Notes under the pieces: model-generated
Told to the model about the DNA's origin: nothing
What the model saw: only the letters and a program-made list of their open reading frames with translations
Databases searched by the model: none
NCBI GenBank assembly: GCA_027031185.1
Contig: JALVEF010000513.1
Span: 1 to 6,661 of the forward strand
Direction: 5' to 3'
Source: Saprospiraceae bacterium
GTDB taxonomy: Bacteria > Bacteroidota > Bacteroidia > Chitinophagales > Saprospiraceae
Length of the DNA: 6,661 bases
Program-made: the position numbers and the translations under genes
Part shown: positions 1-6,371 of the stretch, piece by piece
Position numbering within the stretch: position 1 is the first letter of the stretch
Layout of the letters: each line of letters begins with the position of its first letter

Positions 1-105
1 CTTGGTCCTTTCCGCATAGGCTTTTGGCAGGATGACCACCAAATCACTCCGCCTTGGAGGACAAGTAAGTGCGGGACGTTGAATTGCTTCGCGTTGAAAT
101 TGCAT
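1..105 (-). CDS. Possible 5' end of a leftward gene, truncated by the window edge
   Basis: A minus-strand frame is open from position 1 up to the DegT stop at 226-228, and the first ATG in it is at 103-105. The distal part reads SDLVVILPKAYAERTK, which has the hydrophobic-strand-then-charged pattern of a real protein and continues off the window. The true start could be a later GTG or TTG near 37-42. Reading from the ATG would place one arm of the 62-134 inverted repeat inside the coding sequence, which argues for a later start. The opposite strand in the same codon phase is also open to 144, so the strand is not certain. If real, it would follow the DegT-like gene on the same strand about 120 bp downstream. 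No function is assigned. Confidence 0.25.
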   Translation of the reverse strand, partial: MQFQREAIQRPALTCPPRRSDLVVILPKAYAERTK

Positions 106-134
106 ACGCGTCGAAACGGCCCCGCACTTACTTG
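62..134. repeat. 14-bp perfect inverted repeat with 45-bp loop
   Basis: CAAGTAAGTGCGGG at 62-75 is the exact reverse complement of CCCGCACTTACTTG at 121-134. The loop contains a smaller imperfect pair, TTCGCGT against ACGCGTCGAA, so the whole segment can fold into a two-tier hairpin. There is no U-tract after either arm, so it is a poor fit to a simple intrinsic terminator. It could be a leader structure of the leftward gene, a dispersed palindromic element or a regulator site. Confidence 0.6.
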
Positions 135-225
135 CTTTGCTTGATTTGGGCTTCGACCGAGGGAATGCCAAAGCAACTTCTTGGCTGTGGTTGTTGTAGG
201 CCCGGGTGTAGGGCGTGGGATAGGT

Positions 226-1368
226 TTACATCTCCGTGGGGAATAAGACGAGTTGGTCACGCAAGTGGGCCGCTACCGGGAATGTGTCTTCTGTGATTCC
301 GTCAGGGAGGCCGGTGTCGGCATACCAATGGCTGATTTCGGGGCGCTCGGGCATGGCGGCTATTTTGGGCGCATCTTTATTGGGGATGAGAAAGGGTGCC
401 CGCAACCATGCGGGCGAGGATTGGGGCACGGGTTGTACGGTCTGCCAACCGTATTCGCTTGCATAGTCCTGCCAGAGCCGGAGATGGCGCTGACGGTAAT
501 AACCGTACTGTTCGACGTGGCTCCATTGGCGGAGGGCCAGGGCGGCCTGTGCGGGATACATGGTCACGGGGCCCGATTCGATGAAGCTGTATCGCGTCTC
601 CCAATATCTGTTGTCGCGCTTGACGTCGAGGATACCTTTGTCAGGGATTTTGCGATCTTGGTAAAAGGCAATCCAGGCTTGCAATATCCCGGTTTCCGAA
701 AAGTCCGGTGGCGGGGCCTGACGCTGCAAGTCTCTCAATGGTGCAACCCGGTGCGTATCCCGGACACCGACGACACCGCCCTGCATGATATTGACGGGCA
801 TCATACAATTGAAACCAAGCAGGACGATATCTCCGAATCGGCCCAAGGGTTTATTCTCAAAAAATCCCCCGAGCCCCTGGCGGTTGTCTTCAATGAGCAG
901 GACATTGTGCGCTTGGCAAAGCGCCACAATGTCCTGCAGGTGATTGGACGGGATGCCGAGGAAATGGGGCAGAAAGACTGCATCGGCACCTTCCGACAGG
1001 GCTTGTTTCAATGCATCAAAATCCGGGCCTAATGACGCCGTCTCGACATCTACCCACTTGACGTTGAGTCCGCGGCGCGCAAAAGCGGATGCGGTCGCCC
1101 GGTCCACGAAGATGGGACTGACGATCACGCCGGCGGGCGGGAGCAGGGCAAGTGCCGCCGACAGGGCATCGCGACCGAAGGCAAAGCAGGCCGCCAGTTG
1201 GAGGTCGGTGGTGATGCGCTTTTCGAGGTCGGCAACGGCTTCCGGAGGGCCACCATCCGCCAGCATTTGGCGGGCCAGGTTCAGGTCGTCGGCGTGGAGG
1301 TTCATAGTGCCGAATTTGTAGCCGGCGATGCCGTCGCGGTTTAGGAGGATATTTAGCCAGGATGCCAT
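226..1368 (-). CDS. DegT/DnrJ/EryC1/StrS-family aminotransferase-fold protein lacking the catalytic lysine
   Basis: This 380-residue protein has the fold-type I PLP layout of the sugar aminotransferase (DegT/DnrJ/EryC1/StrS) family. GRDAL at 65-69 is the N-terminal cofactor loop, followed by a VDV strand near 106-108 and LPHFLGIP at 133-140. IEDNRQGLGG at 159-168 keeps the Asp (D161) that contacts the pyridine nitrogen and Gln Q164. FGD is at 178-180 and the GG after the active-site loop is at 197-198. In active members the loop reads like SFHATK; here it is GFNCMM (185-190), so the phosphate-contacting Ser is G185 and the Schiff-base Lys is M190. Family enzymes act on nucleotide-linked keto sugars in the cytosol. 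This one may be a pseudoenzyme, a PMP-type dehydratase relative or a binding protein. The end (VLFPTEM) is somewhat short for the family. The ATG at 1366-1368 has no visible ribosome binding site. Family call firm, activity doubtful. Confidence 0.85.
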   Translation of the reverse strand: MASWLNILLNRDGIAGYKFGTMNLHADDLNLARQMLADGGPPEAVADLEKRITTDLQLAACFAFGRDALSAALALLPPAGVIVSPIFVDRATASAFARRGLNVKWVDVETASLGPDFDALKQALSEGADAVFLPHFLGIPSNHLQDIVALCQAHNVLLIEDNRQGLGGFFENKPLGRFGDIVLLGFNCMMPVNIMQGGVVGVRDTHRVAPLRDLQRQAPPPDFSETGILQAWIAFYQDRKIPDKGILDVKRDNRYWETRYSFIESGPVTMYPAQAALALRQWSHVEQYGYYRQRHLRLWQDYASEYGWQTVQPVPQSSPAWLRAPFLIPNKDAPKIAAMPERPEISHWYADTGLPDGITEDTFPVAAHLRDQLVLFPTEM

Positions 1369-1492
1369 GGTGTGGAGGTTTCGTTACGGAGGGCCGATTT
1401 CGGTTTTTTATTGCCAGAAATATTGGTTTTGGGAAGGCCCTGAATTGTTAGCGCAAGGCAAGGATATGGAAAAATTTGGAAAGGGAGGGGTT
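1369..1492. other. Leader region of the DegT-like gene; nothing firm seen
   Basis: This 124-bp stretch lies between the DegT-like start codon and the first palindrome. It is more AT-rich in the middle (around 1395-1445). On the minus strand TATCCTTG (complement of 1459-1466) is one mismatch from the Bacteroidota -7 consensus TAnnTTTG, but no convincing -33 partner was found. It probably contains the promoter. Confidence 0.25.
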
Positions 1493-1641
1493 GGTTTGCC
1501 AAACCTGTGTGCCGGGCTGTGGTGCAGGAAGCTCAACAGACCGTTGGGTGTTTATGGTGGTTTGGCAAACCAGCGGGTTCTTGGGCGTAGCTGCTGAAGA
1601 ACTGGGGATGTGGGGGACTCCCGGGATAGGTTTGGCAAACC
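1493..1641. repeat. Palindrome array, block A (three palindromes)
   Basis: Three exact copies of GGTTTGNCAAACC lie at 1493-1505 (centre C), 1559-1571 (centre G) and 1629-1641 (centre G), starting 66 and 70 bp apart. The spacer after the first begins TGTGTGCCGGGCTG. The spacer after the second is unlike the others. After the third comes GGGGCTTCG. The same order of centres and flanks recurs in block B, so the block as a whole appears duplicated. The spacers resemble one another, unlike those of a CRISPR array. Confidence 0.85.
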
Positions 1642-1693
1642 GGGGCTTCGTCCGGGCTGTACGGCATGGTGCTGAGCGGTGAGGTGGGTAGTT

Positions 1694-1838
1694 GGTTTGC
1701 CAAACCTGTGTGCCGGGCTGTACGGCATGGTGCTGAGCGGGGCGGTGGGCGCTGATGGTGGTTTGGCAAACCTGTGTGCCGGGCTGCACGGCGTGATACC
1801 ATTCGGGGCGGTGGGTGCTGATGGTGGTTTGGCAAACC
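1694..1838. repeat. Palindrome array, block B (three palindromes, 66-bp period)
   Basis: Exact GGTTTGNCAAACC copies lie at 1694-1706 (C), 1760-1772 (G) and 1826-1838 (G), spaced exactly 66 bp. Both 53-bp spacers start TGTGTGCCGGGCTG and end GCTGATGGT, with GCCG and CGGC able to pair around a 7-nt loop. The third copy is followed by GGGGCTTCG at 1843-1851, as in block A at 1642-1650. Block B is offset from block A by 201, 201 and 197 bp at the three palindromes. Both strands are open across the array because 66 is a multiple of three; I regard those reading frames as spurious. Confidence 0.88.
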
Positions 1839-1910
1839 CAGAGGGGCTTCGAGGCAGCAGCCGGAGGGGGACGTCGGGGCATGCGGCTGGCGGCGGGGGA
1901 TGCCGTGCCG

Positions 1911-3260
1911 TTACAACTTCACCAGCTTGGCCAGGCCGGTCTCCTCCCCTGCTTGTACTTTGATCAAATAGGAGCCGCGGGGCAGGTCGTGGATGTCCAC
2001 ACGGGCCCCTTTTTGCGCCCGTATCATTACTCCTAAACTATTGTAAATCCATGCTCTGGTGATGGGCCGGTGACCGGCGGACAGGTATATCACATCGCGG
2101 GCGGGATTGGGGGTGATGGAAATGGGGAGACGGGGTGCAGGGTGATGGGCTGCCACCATACAGTCGGCAGCGAGGATTTCGTCTTTGTTGCTGCATTCGG
2201 AGGGGTTGTCATAAATAGAGATATAGCCGCCGATGGCCCCGGGCGTTTCGAGTAGATGGCGGATGCCGCAGCAGTTCGTGAGGGAGTCGTTATTTTTTAT
2301 CTCTAAAAAGCTCCCAACGGAAGAGAGATTCGACAAGCCGTTCAAATTTGTCAACGCCTTATTGCGTGCGATAACTAACTCCCACCCGATTGAAGAAATA
2401 TTTGACAAACCATCCAAATTTGTCAAGGAATGGTTAAACCTGATGATTAGCATTCCCCCAACGGAGGAAATATTAGATAAACCGGATAAATCCATCAACG
2501 CATCATTGCCAGAAATGTATAAGCTCCGCTTGACGGATGATAAATTAGCCAGGCCATCCAGATTTGTCAGGGCATCGTTGCCGTGAATCCATACGCTTTT
2601 GCCAATGGAAGTCAAATTTGCTAAAGCATCCAAGTTGTTAAGCAACAAGTTGTCTTCGATGATCAGATCTCCCCCAAGTGAGGTAAGCTCTGACAAGCCG
2701 GATAAATCTGTCAGCGCATCATTATTGACAATGTACAGACTTCCGCCAATTGCCGTCACATTGGACAGCCCATCCAGATTCAATAGAGAAGCATTGTGAG
2801 TAAGAGAAATGGAGAATGGGATGAAGGTAATTTTTGACAAGGCATCCAAATCGGTCAATGCAGGATTATCTGAAAGGTAAAGGTTTCCAAGCGATGTGAT
2901 ATTAGACAAGCCATCTAAGTTTTGCAGAGACTGGTTGTCAAAAATTTGCAATGAACCAATGGTGGTGAGATTGGACAGACCAGATAAATCTGCCAGCTGA
3001 TCATTGTGTTTTAGTATTAAGGACTTACCTATCAAAGTGATACCGTACAAACCATGCAGATCGGTAATTGGCCCAACTGAATCACTGCAAATAGTGACTC
3101 CCCCCCCTATCTCCGTGCACCCGGGATAGTTGATGGGGAAGCTGTCAATCTGGCCCTGGGTGGTGAAGGTGATGCCATTGGGCAGGCAAGCCTGGCTGTG
3201 GGCTGCATGTGTCCATAGGGTAAGGCACAGCGTGGTAAGAAACGTTGCAAAATTTTTCAT
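1911..3260 (-). CDS. Secreted L-domain-like LRR protein with T9SS type A sorting domain (11-repeat paralogue)
   Basis: A 449-residue protein exported through Sec and then T9SS to the surface or medium. Residues 1 to about 23 form a signal peptide: K2, a hydrophobic core, then AAHSQ. An N-terminal cap follows with C25 and C48. Residues 65-328 are eleven repeats of about 24 residues, typified by LTNLDGLSNISSIG followed by a strand and an Asn, resembling receptor L-domain or Ecm33-type solenoids rather than BspA-type LRRs. A C-terminal cap holds C330, C331, C356 and C367. Residues 380-449 are the sorting domain, with SITPNPARD, a DLPRGSYLI segment and the terminal KLVKL. It is the shorter tandem paralogue of the gene at 3399-5273 and lies downstream of it on the same strand, 138 bp away. 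The repeats are visibly more AT-rich than the caps and neighbouring genes. The ligand is unknown; adhesion or recognition is inference. Confidence 0.9.
   Translation of the reverse strand: MKNFATFLTTLCLTLWTHAAHSQACLPNGITFTTQGQIDSFPINYPGCTEIGGGVTICSDSVGPITDLHGLYGITLIGKSLILKHNDQLADLSGLSNLTTIGSLQIFDNQSLQNLDGLSNITSLGNLYLSDNPALTDLDALSKITFIPFSISLTHNASLLNLDGLSNVTAIGGSLYIVNNDALTDLSGLSELTSLGGDLIIEDNLLLNNLDALANLTSIGKSVWIHGNDALTNLDGLANLSSVKRSLYISGNDALMDLSGLSNISSVGGMLIIRFNHSLTNLDGLSNISSIGWELVIARNKALTNLNGLSNLSSVGSFLEIKNNDSLTNCCGIRHLLETPGAIGGYISIYDNPSECSNKDEILAADCMVAAHHPAPRLPISITPNPARDVIYLSAGHRPITRAWIYNSLGVMIRAQKGARVDIHDLPRGSYLIKVQAGEETGLAKLVKL
2277..3068 (-). repeat. Eleven tandem ~72-bp coding repeats (LRR units)
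   Basis: This is the DNA encoding residues 65-328 of the shorter LRR protein. Each unit of about 72 bp gives one solenoid turn; two or three turns are a residue short. The units are strongly diverged at DNA level but keep the DGLSN or SGLSN core and a following Asn. Such tandem units can gain or lose copies by recombination. Confidence 0.8.
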
Positions 3261-3398
3261 AGGTAGCGGTTTTTTTGTAACTATTTAGGTTTGGCAAACC
3301 GATGGGCCCGGCCCGGCGACTTAGCTTGAATGTCAGTAGTATGAGCATGTATCGGTGTAAGTTTGGTAAACCATGATGGCTTTTAGTCGCGCGACACA
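3261..3398. promoter_or_regulatory. Gap between LRR paralogues: palindrome-bearing leader
   Basis: An exact GGTTTGGCAAACC lies at 3288-3300, 27 bp before the start codon of the 11-repeat gene. A degenerate copy with two mismatches lies at 3360-3372. Between the start codon and the palindrome is an AT-rich leader whose minus-strand end reads CCGCTACCT just before ATG. The same arrangement precedes the longer paralogue. No hairpin-plus-U-tract terminator was seen here, so read-through from the upstream paralogue is possible. A regulatory role is inference. Confidence 0.45.
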
Positions 3399-5273
3399 TC
3401 ACATCCTGACCAACTTCCCCTGCTTGAGGATGTGGCCATTTGCGTGGATGGTGTATAAGTATATGCCTTCGGGTAATCCGCTGATATCCAGCCGGTTATG
3501 GCCGGGCGTCAGCTTTTGTCGGTGTAAAAGCCGGCCGGCCGGGTCGTAGAGCCGTATCCCTGTGTCAGGCGGCAGGCCGGGCGGCACGAGGACGTCCGGA
3601 TCGGCTGTCGCCGGGTTGGGTGAGACAGTGATGGCAGGGCCGGAAAGATCTGCTTCGACGGCTGTCACGCAGTCGGCGGCGAGGATTTCGTCTTTGTTGC
3701 TGCACTCGGAGGGGTTGTCGTGGATGTAGATATTACCACCGATGGCGCCGGACGTCTCGAGCAGATGGCGGATGCCGCAGCAGTTGGAGAGGGAGTCGTT
3801 ATATTCAATCCTAATATTGCCATCAACGGAAGCGAGATGGGAGAAGCCGTCCAGGTGTACTAGTGAGGAATTATTAATCCACAAGTCGCCACCGATAGAG
3901 GTAAGTTGAGACAGGCCGTCCACATTTGTAAGTGCATCATTGTTTTTAAGCCAAAGGTTTCCACCGATGTTGGTCAGGCTTGACAAGTTTTCTAAAGTTT
4001 TCAATGAACTGTTGGCCTCAATTCTTAAATCCCCGCCTATGGATGGGATATTTGAAAGGCCATCCAAATTAGTAAGCACTGGATTTAATGAGATGAGAAG
4101 GTCCCCGGGAAGCAAGGTGATACCGGAAAGCCCGGACAAATCTGTCAGATTGAAATTATTTTTTATAACCAAGTCTTTGCCGATGGACTTCAGGTTTTTC
4201 ATTGGATTAAGGTCTGCAATCAAGTCATTGTCCGTAAGCCAAAAGCTCTCCCCGATAGTGGTCAGATGGGACAGGCCGTTCAAATGCGACAATGCATCAT
4301 TGTTTCGTATTATTAAGTTTTTTCCTATGGTGTTGAGATGGGACAGACCATCTATGTTTGTCAGTGCAGCGTTATGAAAGATAATCATACTTCCCCCGAC
4401 ATTACTCAGAGCTGACAAGCCGTCCAGGTCAGGCAGCGCACCGTTATAAATAATAGAAAAGGAGGATCCGACGGAAGTCAAATTCGAAAGACCGTCAAGA
4501 TTTGCCAATGTTCCATTAGCCCAGATGTCTAAACTCCATCCAACAGAGGTCAAACTCGATAAACCGTCCACATTCGTCAGTGCATCATTATCTAGAATTC
4601 TAAAATATTCACCAATGGTGGTTAATTGGGAGAGGCCGTCCAGATTCTGGAGTGCATCGCAATTTTCAATATCCAATTCGTGATCTACGGTCGTAATATT
4701 TGATAAACCATCCACATTCTCTAACACCGGATTGTCTTTAAGCCATAAACGATAAAGTGATGTGAGATTCGACAAACCGTCTAAGTTCGTCAAGGAAACA
4801 TTAGTAGAAATCAACAGTCCCAATGAGGAGGTTAGATTTGACAAGCCGTCCACATTCGTGAGCTTATCATTGCCGATAATAGCTATTCCCCCTGCTATAG
4901 AGGAAAGTCCAGACAGGCCGTCCAGATTTGTCAGCACCTTATTGCTGTCAAGCAATAGACTTCCACCAATGTGATTCAAATTCGAAAGGCCATCCAGGTT
5001 TTCCAAAGCGAAGTTGTATTCAAGCCATAAATCCCCCCCAATACTCGTCACTTGGGCCAAGCTATCCAGATTTGTGATGGACATATTCGGGGGGTACCCT
5101 CCTATCTCTACATGTCCTCCGATCTCCGTGCATGCGGGATAGTTGATGGGGAAGCTGTCAATCTGGGCTTGTGTAGTGAAATTGATGCCATTGGGCAGGC
5201 AGGACTGGCTGAGGGAGACAGGTGTCCAAATGATGAGAAAAAGGGAGGTAAGAAGCGTTGTAAAGTTTTTCAT
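3399..5273 (-). CDS. Secreted L-domain-like LRR protein with T9SS type A sorting domain (18-repeat paralogue)
   Basis: A 624-residue protein with the same architecture as its tandem neighbour. It has a signal peptide over residues 1 to about 23 (ending SLSQ), an N-cap with C25 and C48, then eighteen repeats of 23-24 residues over 66-496 (core LTNLDGLSNLTSIGG). The C-cap has C498, C499, C524 and C535, and the T9SS tail spans 547-624 (ITVSPNPAT, SGLPEGIYLYTI, terminal KLVRM). In repeat 13 (around 351-374) the DGLS core is replaced by NPMKNL, a possible kink or insertion point. C205 in repeat 6 is an unpaired extra cysteine. The caps and the first 51 residues closely match the shorter paralogue (37 of 51 identical), whereas the sorting tails have diverged. 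The ATG at 5271-5273 is supported by the signal peptide and by an equivalent start in the paralogue. It is likely surface-exposed; the partner is unknown. Confidence 0.92.
   Translation of the reverse strand: MKNFTTLLTSLFLIIWTPVSLSQSCLPNGINFTTQAQIDSFPINYPACTEIGGHVEIGGYPPNMSITNLDSLAQVTSIGGDLWLEYNFALENLDGLSNLNHIGGSLLLDSNKVLTNLDGLSGLSSIAGGIAIIGNDKLTNVDGLSNLTSSLGLLISTNVSLTNLDGLSNLTSLYRLWLKDNPVLENVDGLSNITTVDHELDIENCDALQNLDGLSQLTTIGEYFRILDNDALTNVDGLSSLTSVGWSLDIWANGTLANLDGLSNLTSVGSSFSIIYNGALPDLDGLSALSNVGGSMIIFHNAALTNIDGLSHLNTIGKNLIIRNNDALSHLNGLSHLTTIGESFWLTDNDLIADLNPMKNLKSIGKDLVIKNNFNLTDLSGLSGITLLPGDLLISLNPVLTNLDGLSNIPSIGGDLRIEANSSLKTLENLSSLTNIGGNLWLKNNDALTNVDGLSQLTSIGGDLWINNSSLVHLDGFSHLASVDGNIRIEYNDSLSNCCGIRHLLETSGAIGGNIYIHDNPSECSNKDEILAADCVTAVEADLSGPAITVSPNPATADPDVLVPPGLPPDTGIRLYDPAGRLLHRQKLTPGHNRLDISGLPEGIYLYTIHANGHILKQGKLVRM
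3786..5078 (-). repeat. Eighteen tandem ~72-bp coding repeats (LRR units)
   Basis: This is the DNA encoding residues 66-496 of the longer LRR protein. Units 4, 5 and 17 are 23 residues rather than 24. The excess of seven units over the neighbouring paralogue, with caps nearly unchanged, indicates growth or loss of internal repeats since duplication. Confidence 0.82.
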
Positions 5274-5534
5274 AGGTACCGGTTTATTTTATCGTCTATA
5301 TAGTTTTGCCAAACCCGTGTGCCGGGCGACACGGCGCGATGCCGATCGGGGAGGTGGGTGCTGATGGTGGTTTGGCGAGCCACTCACTATTGAAAAACGT
5401 AAGCCGGGCGGCGTTCGTCCACCGGGGAGGCTTGGCCAACACAGTTGCCAGGCAGGACTGCAGCGGGGCAGTGCCGCGCATAACCTTATAAAAAAGCATT
5501 ATCTTGCATCTCCATTTTCCGCAGGCGACTACGT
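5274..5534. promoter_or_regulatory. Divergent intergenic region between the LRR and DUF5691-like genes
   Basis: This region of 261 bp must contain the promoters of two divergent genes. The leftward leader (5274-5302) is AT-rich and aligns with the leader of the shorter LRR gene: GGTACCT before ATG here, GCTACCT there. On the plus side TATCTTG at 5500-5506 loosely resembles the -7 consensus TAnnTTTG and lies 28 bp before the start at 5535, with no clear -33 element. The centre holds decayed palindromes, annotated separately. Confidence 0.4.
5303..5441. repeat. Decayed palindrome block C (three palindromes)
   Basis: Copies related to GGTTTGNCAAACC lie at 5303-5315 (one mismatch, centre C), 5369-5381 (two mismatches, centre G) and 5429-5441 (three mismatches). 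The first two are again exactly 66 bp apart. Their spacer carries GTGTGCCGGGC near its start and GCTGATGGT at its end, like the spacers of block B. The second spacer has GCGTTCGTCC, similar to the sequence after the third palindrome of block A. This looks like an older, diverging copy of the same three-palindrome block. Confidence 0.7.
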
Positions 5535-6371
5535 ATGCAAGGCATCTATGAAAAGCTGAAACAAATCTTGCTGCTGGGTTTGCAGACCGTACCTGCAGAT
5601 GAAGAATTGGAAGGTTTCTGCCGTGTCCAGGGACTGACCGGTTCGCCGGAGGAACAGGTATTGCAGGCGCTGGCGCTATTGAGCTTGCAGGCGCGCGCGC
5701 AGGCGCCTGCAAACAGGCCCGTAAGGGCGCAGCCAGAAGGGCTGCCGGACGAGGAATTTCCATATATCGCGCCCCGCCTGGACCAAGCTTTGGTACTCAT
5801 AGCTTCAGGGCGCTTCGGGCCGGCTATGTACGAATGGCTGACACTCGTCCGCACTTCCGGTCAAATCGTACCCGCCTGGCGCCTCCCGCTCTTGCTCGAC
5901 TATGCGGAAAAACACCCGTGGCTCAAATCCCAGATCATCCCGCTGACGGGACGAAGGGGGGATTGGGCGCTGGCTCATATTGCCGAATGGTCCGCCCGCT
6001 ACCGCCGGATACCCGATGGAGAGGATAAAACTTTCGCTCCGAAGGAGCGAGAACTCTTCCCTTTGCTTCACCTGAAACGTCCGCTGGACGAGATTTACAT
6101 GCTCGCAAGTTATCTGGAAACGCCCGCCGGTACGTGGAGCACCAAATTGTCGGCTCGCATGCGGCAATTCCTGACGGCCGCGCTGCGCCAACCGGTGAAT
6201 GACGACCGCATCCGGCGGGTGGTGGCCAAGGTGGTGGATTATGCTTCTTATGCAATGGTGGCGGCTCCGGACTATACAATCCACCCGGACGAGGTGCCGG
6301 AAACCTGGCACAGGGAAGTCGCGGCCTTCAACGAAGTGCTGGATTTCCGAAAACGATATGTATTCAATTAA
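5535..6371 (+). CDS. Probable short DUF5691-like helical-repeat protein
   Basis: A 278-residue protein that is soluble and mostly alpha-helical, with no signal peptide or membrane segment. The central segment WRLPLLLDYAEKHPWLKSQ, followed shortly by TGRRGDWALAHIAEW, resembles the conserved part of DUF5691, where a G-x-RG-x-W-L block precedes an NPEW-like motif. The acidic Ala/Leu-rich N-terminus (YEKLKQILLLGLQT) also fits. DUF5691 proteins are usually longer, near 500 residues with HEAT-like repeats. Here the sequence passes quickly to a C-terminal VVDYASYAMVAAPDY and a final LDFRKRYVFN, suggesting a short variant or an internal deletion. In other genomes DUF5691 genes neighbour SWIM zinc-finger, MoxR-type ATPase and VWA genes, but none of those is in this window. 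The ATG at 5535 is the first in frame after the divergent region. The stop at 6369-6371 directly abuts the large inverted repeat. Family assignment is from memory of motif pattern. Confidence 0.6.
   Translation: MQGIYEKLKQILLLGLQTVPADEELEGFCRVQGLTGSPEEQVLQALALLSLQARAQAPANRPVRAQPEGLPDEEFPYIAPRLDQALVLIASGRFGPAMYEWLTLVRTSGQIVPAWRLPLLLDYAEKHPWLKSQIIPLTGRRGDWALAHIAEWSARYRRIPDGEDKTFAPKERELFPLLHLKRPLDEIYMLASYLETPAGTWSTKLSARMRQFLTAALRQPVNDDRIRRVVAKVVDYASYAMVAAPDYTIHPDEVPETWHREVAAFNEVLDFRKRYVFN

Noticed and set aside
20..25. C25 of both LRR proteins as a lipobox cysteine
   Set aside because: The residues before it (SQA and SQS) do not fit a lipobox, and the cysteine is better explained as pairing with C48 in the N-terminal cap; coordinates here are residue numbers.
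132..176. 8-bp inverted repeat TTGCTTTG / CAAAGCAA as terminator of the DegT-like gene
   Set aside because: The loop is 29 bases, no U-tract follows, and it overlaps the stronger 62-134 structure; too weak to call.
253..1032. Plus-strand open frame of 259 codons
   Set aside because: Antisense shadow of the DegT-like gene, whose minus-strand frame contains recognisable family motifs.
1493..1838. CRISPR array
   Set aside because: The repeated core is only 13 bp and the spacers are similar to one another rather than unique; no cas gene is present.
1448..1882. Minus-strand open frame of 144 codons with a 22-residue repeat (QTTISAHRPAQHHAV type)
   Set aside because: It is the palindrome array read in frame: 66 bp is 22 codons. 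The opposite strand is also open with its own 22-residue repeat, there is no credible start, and the protein has no foldable pattern.
1679..1963. Plus-strand open frame with GLPNLCAGL-type repeats
   Set aside because: Same array read on the other strand; it runs into the 3' end of the LRR gene antisense and has no start signal.
2233..2586. Plus-strand frames inside the LRR genes (also 2599-2799, 3940-4377 and 4762-4974) with repeated DKPSKFV-like text
   Set aside because: They are the reverse complement of the LRR repeats; the periodicity is inherited from the real minus-strand coding units.
5805..6311. Minus-strand open frame of 168 codons
   Set aside because: Antisense to the DUF5691-like gene, rich in Arg/Pro/His, with no family resemblance.
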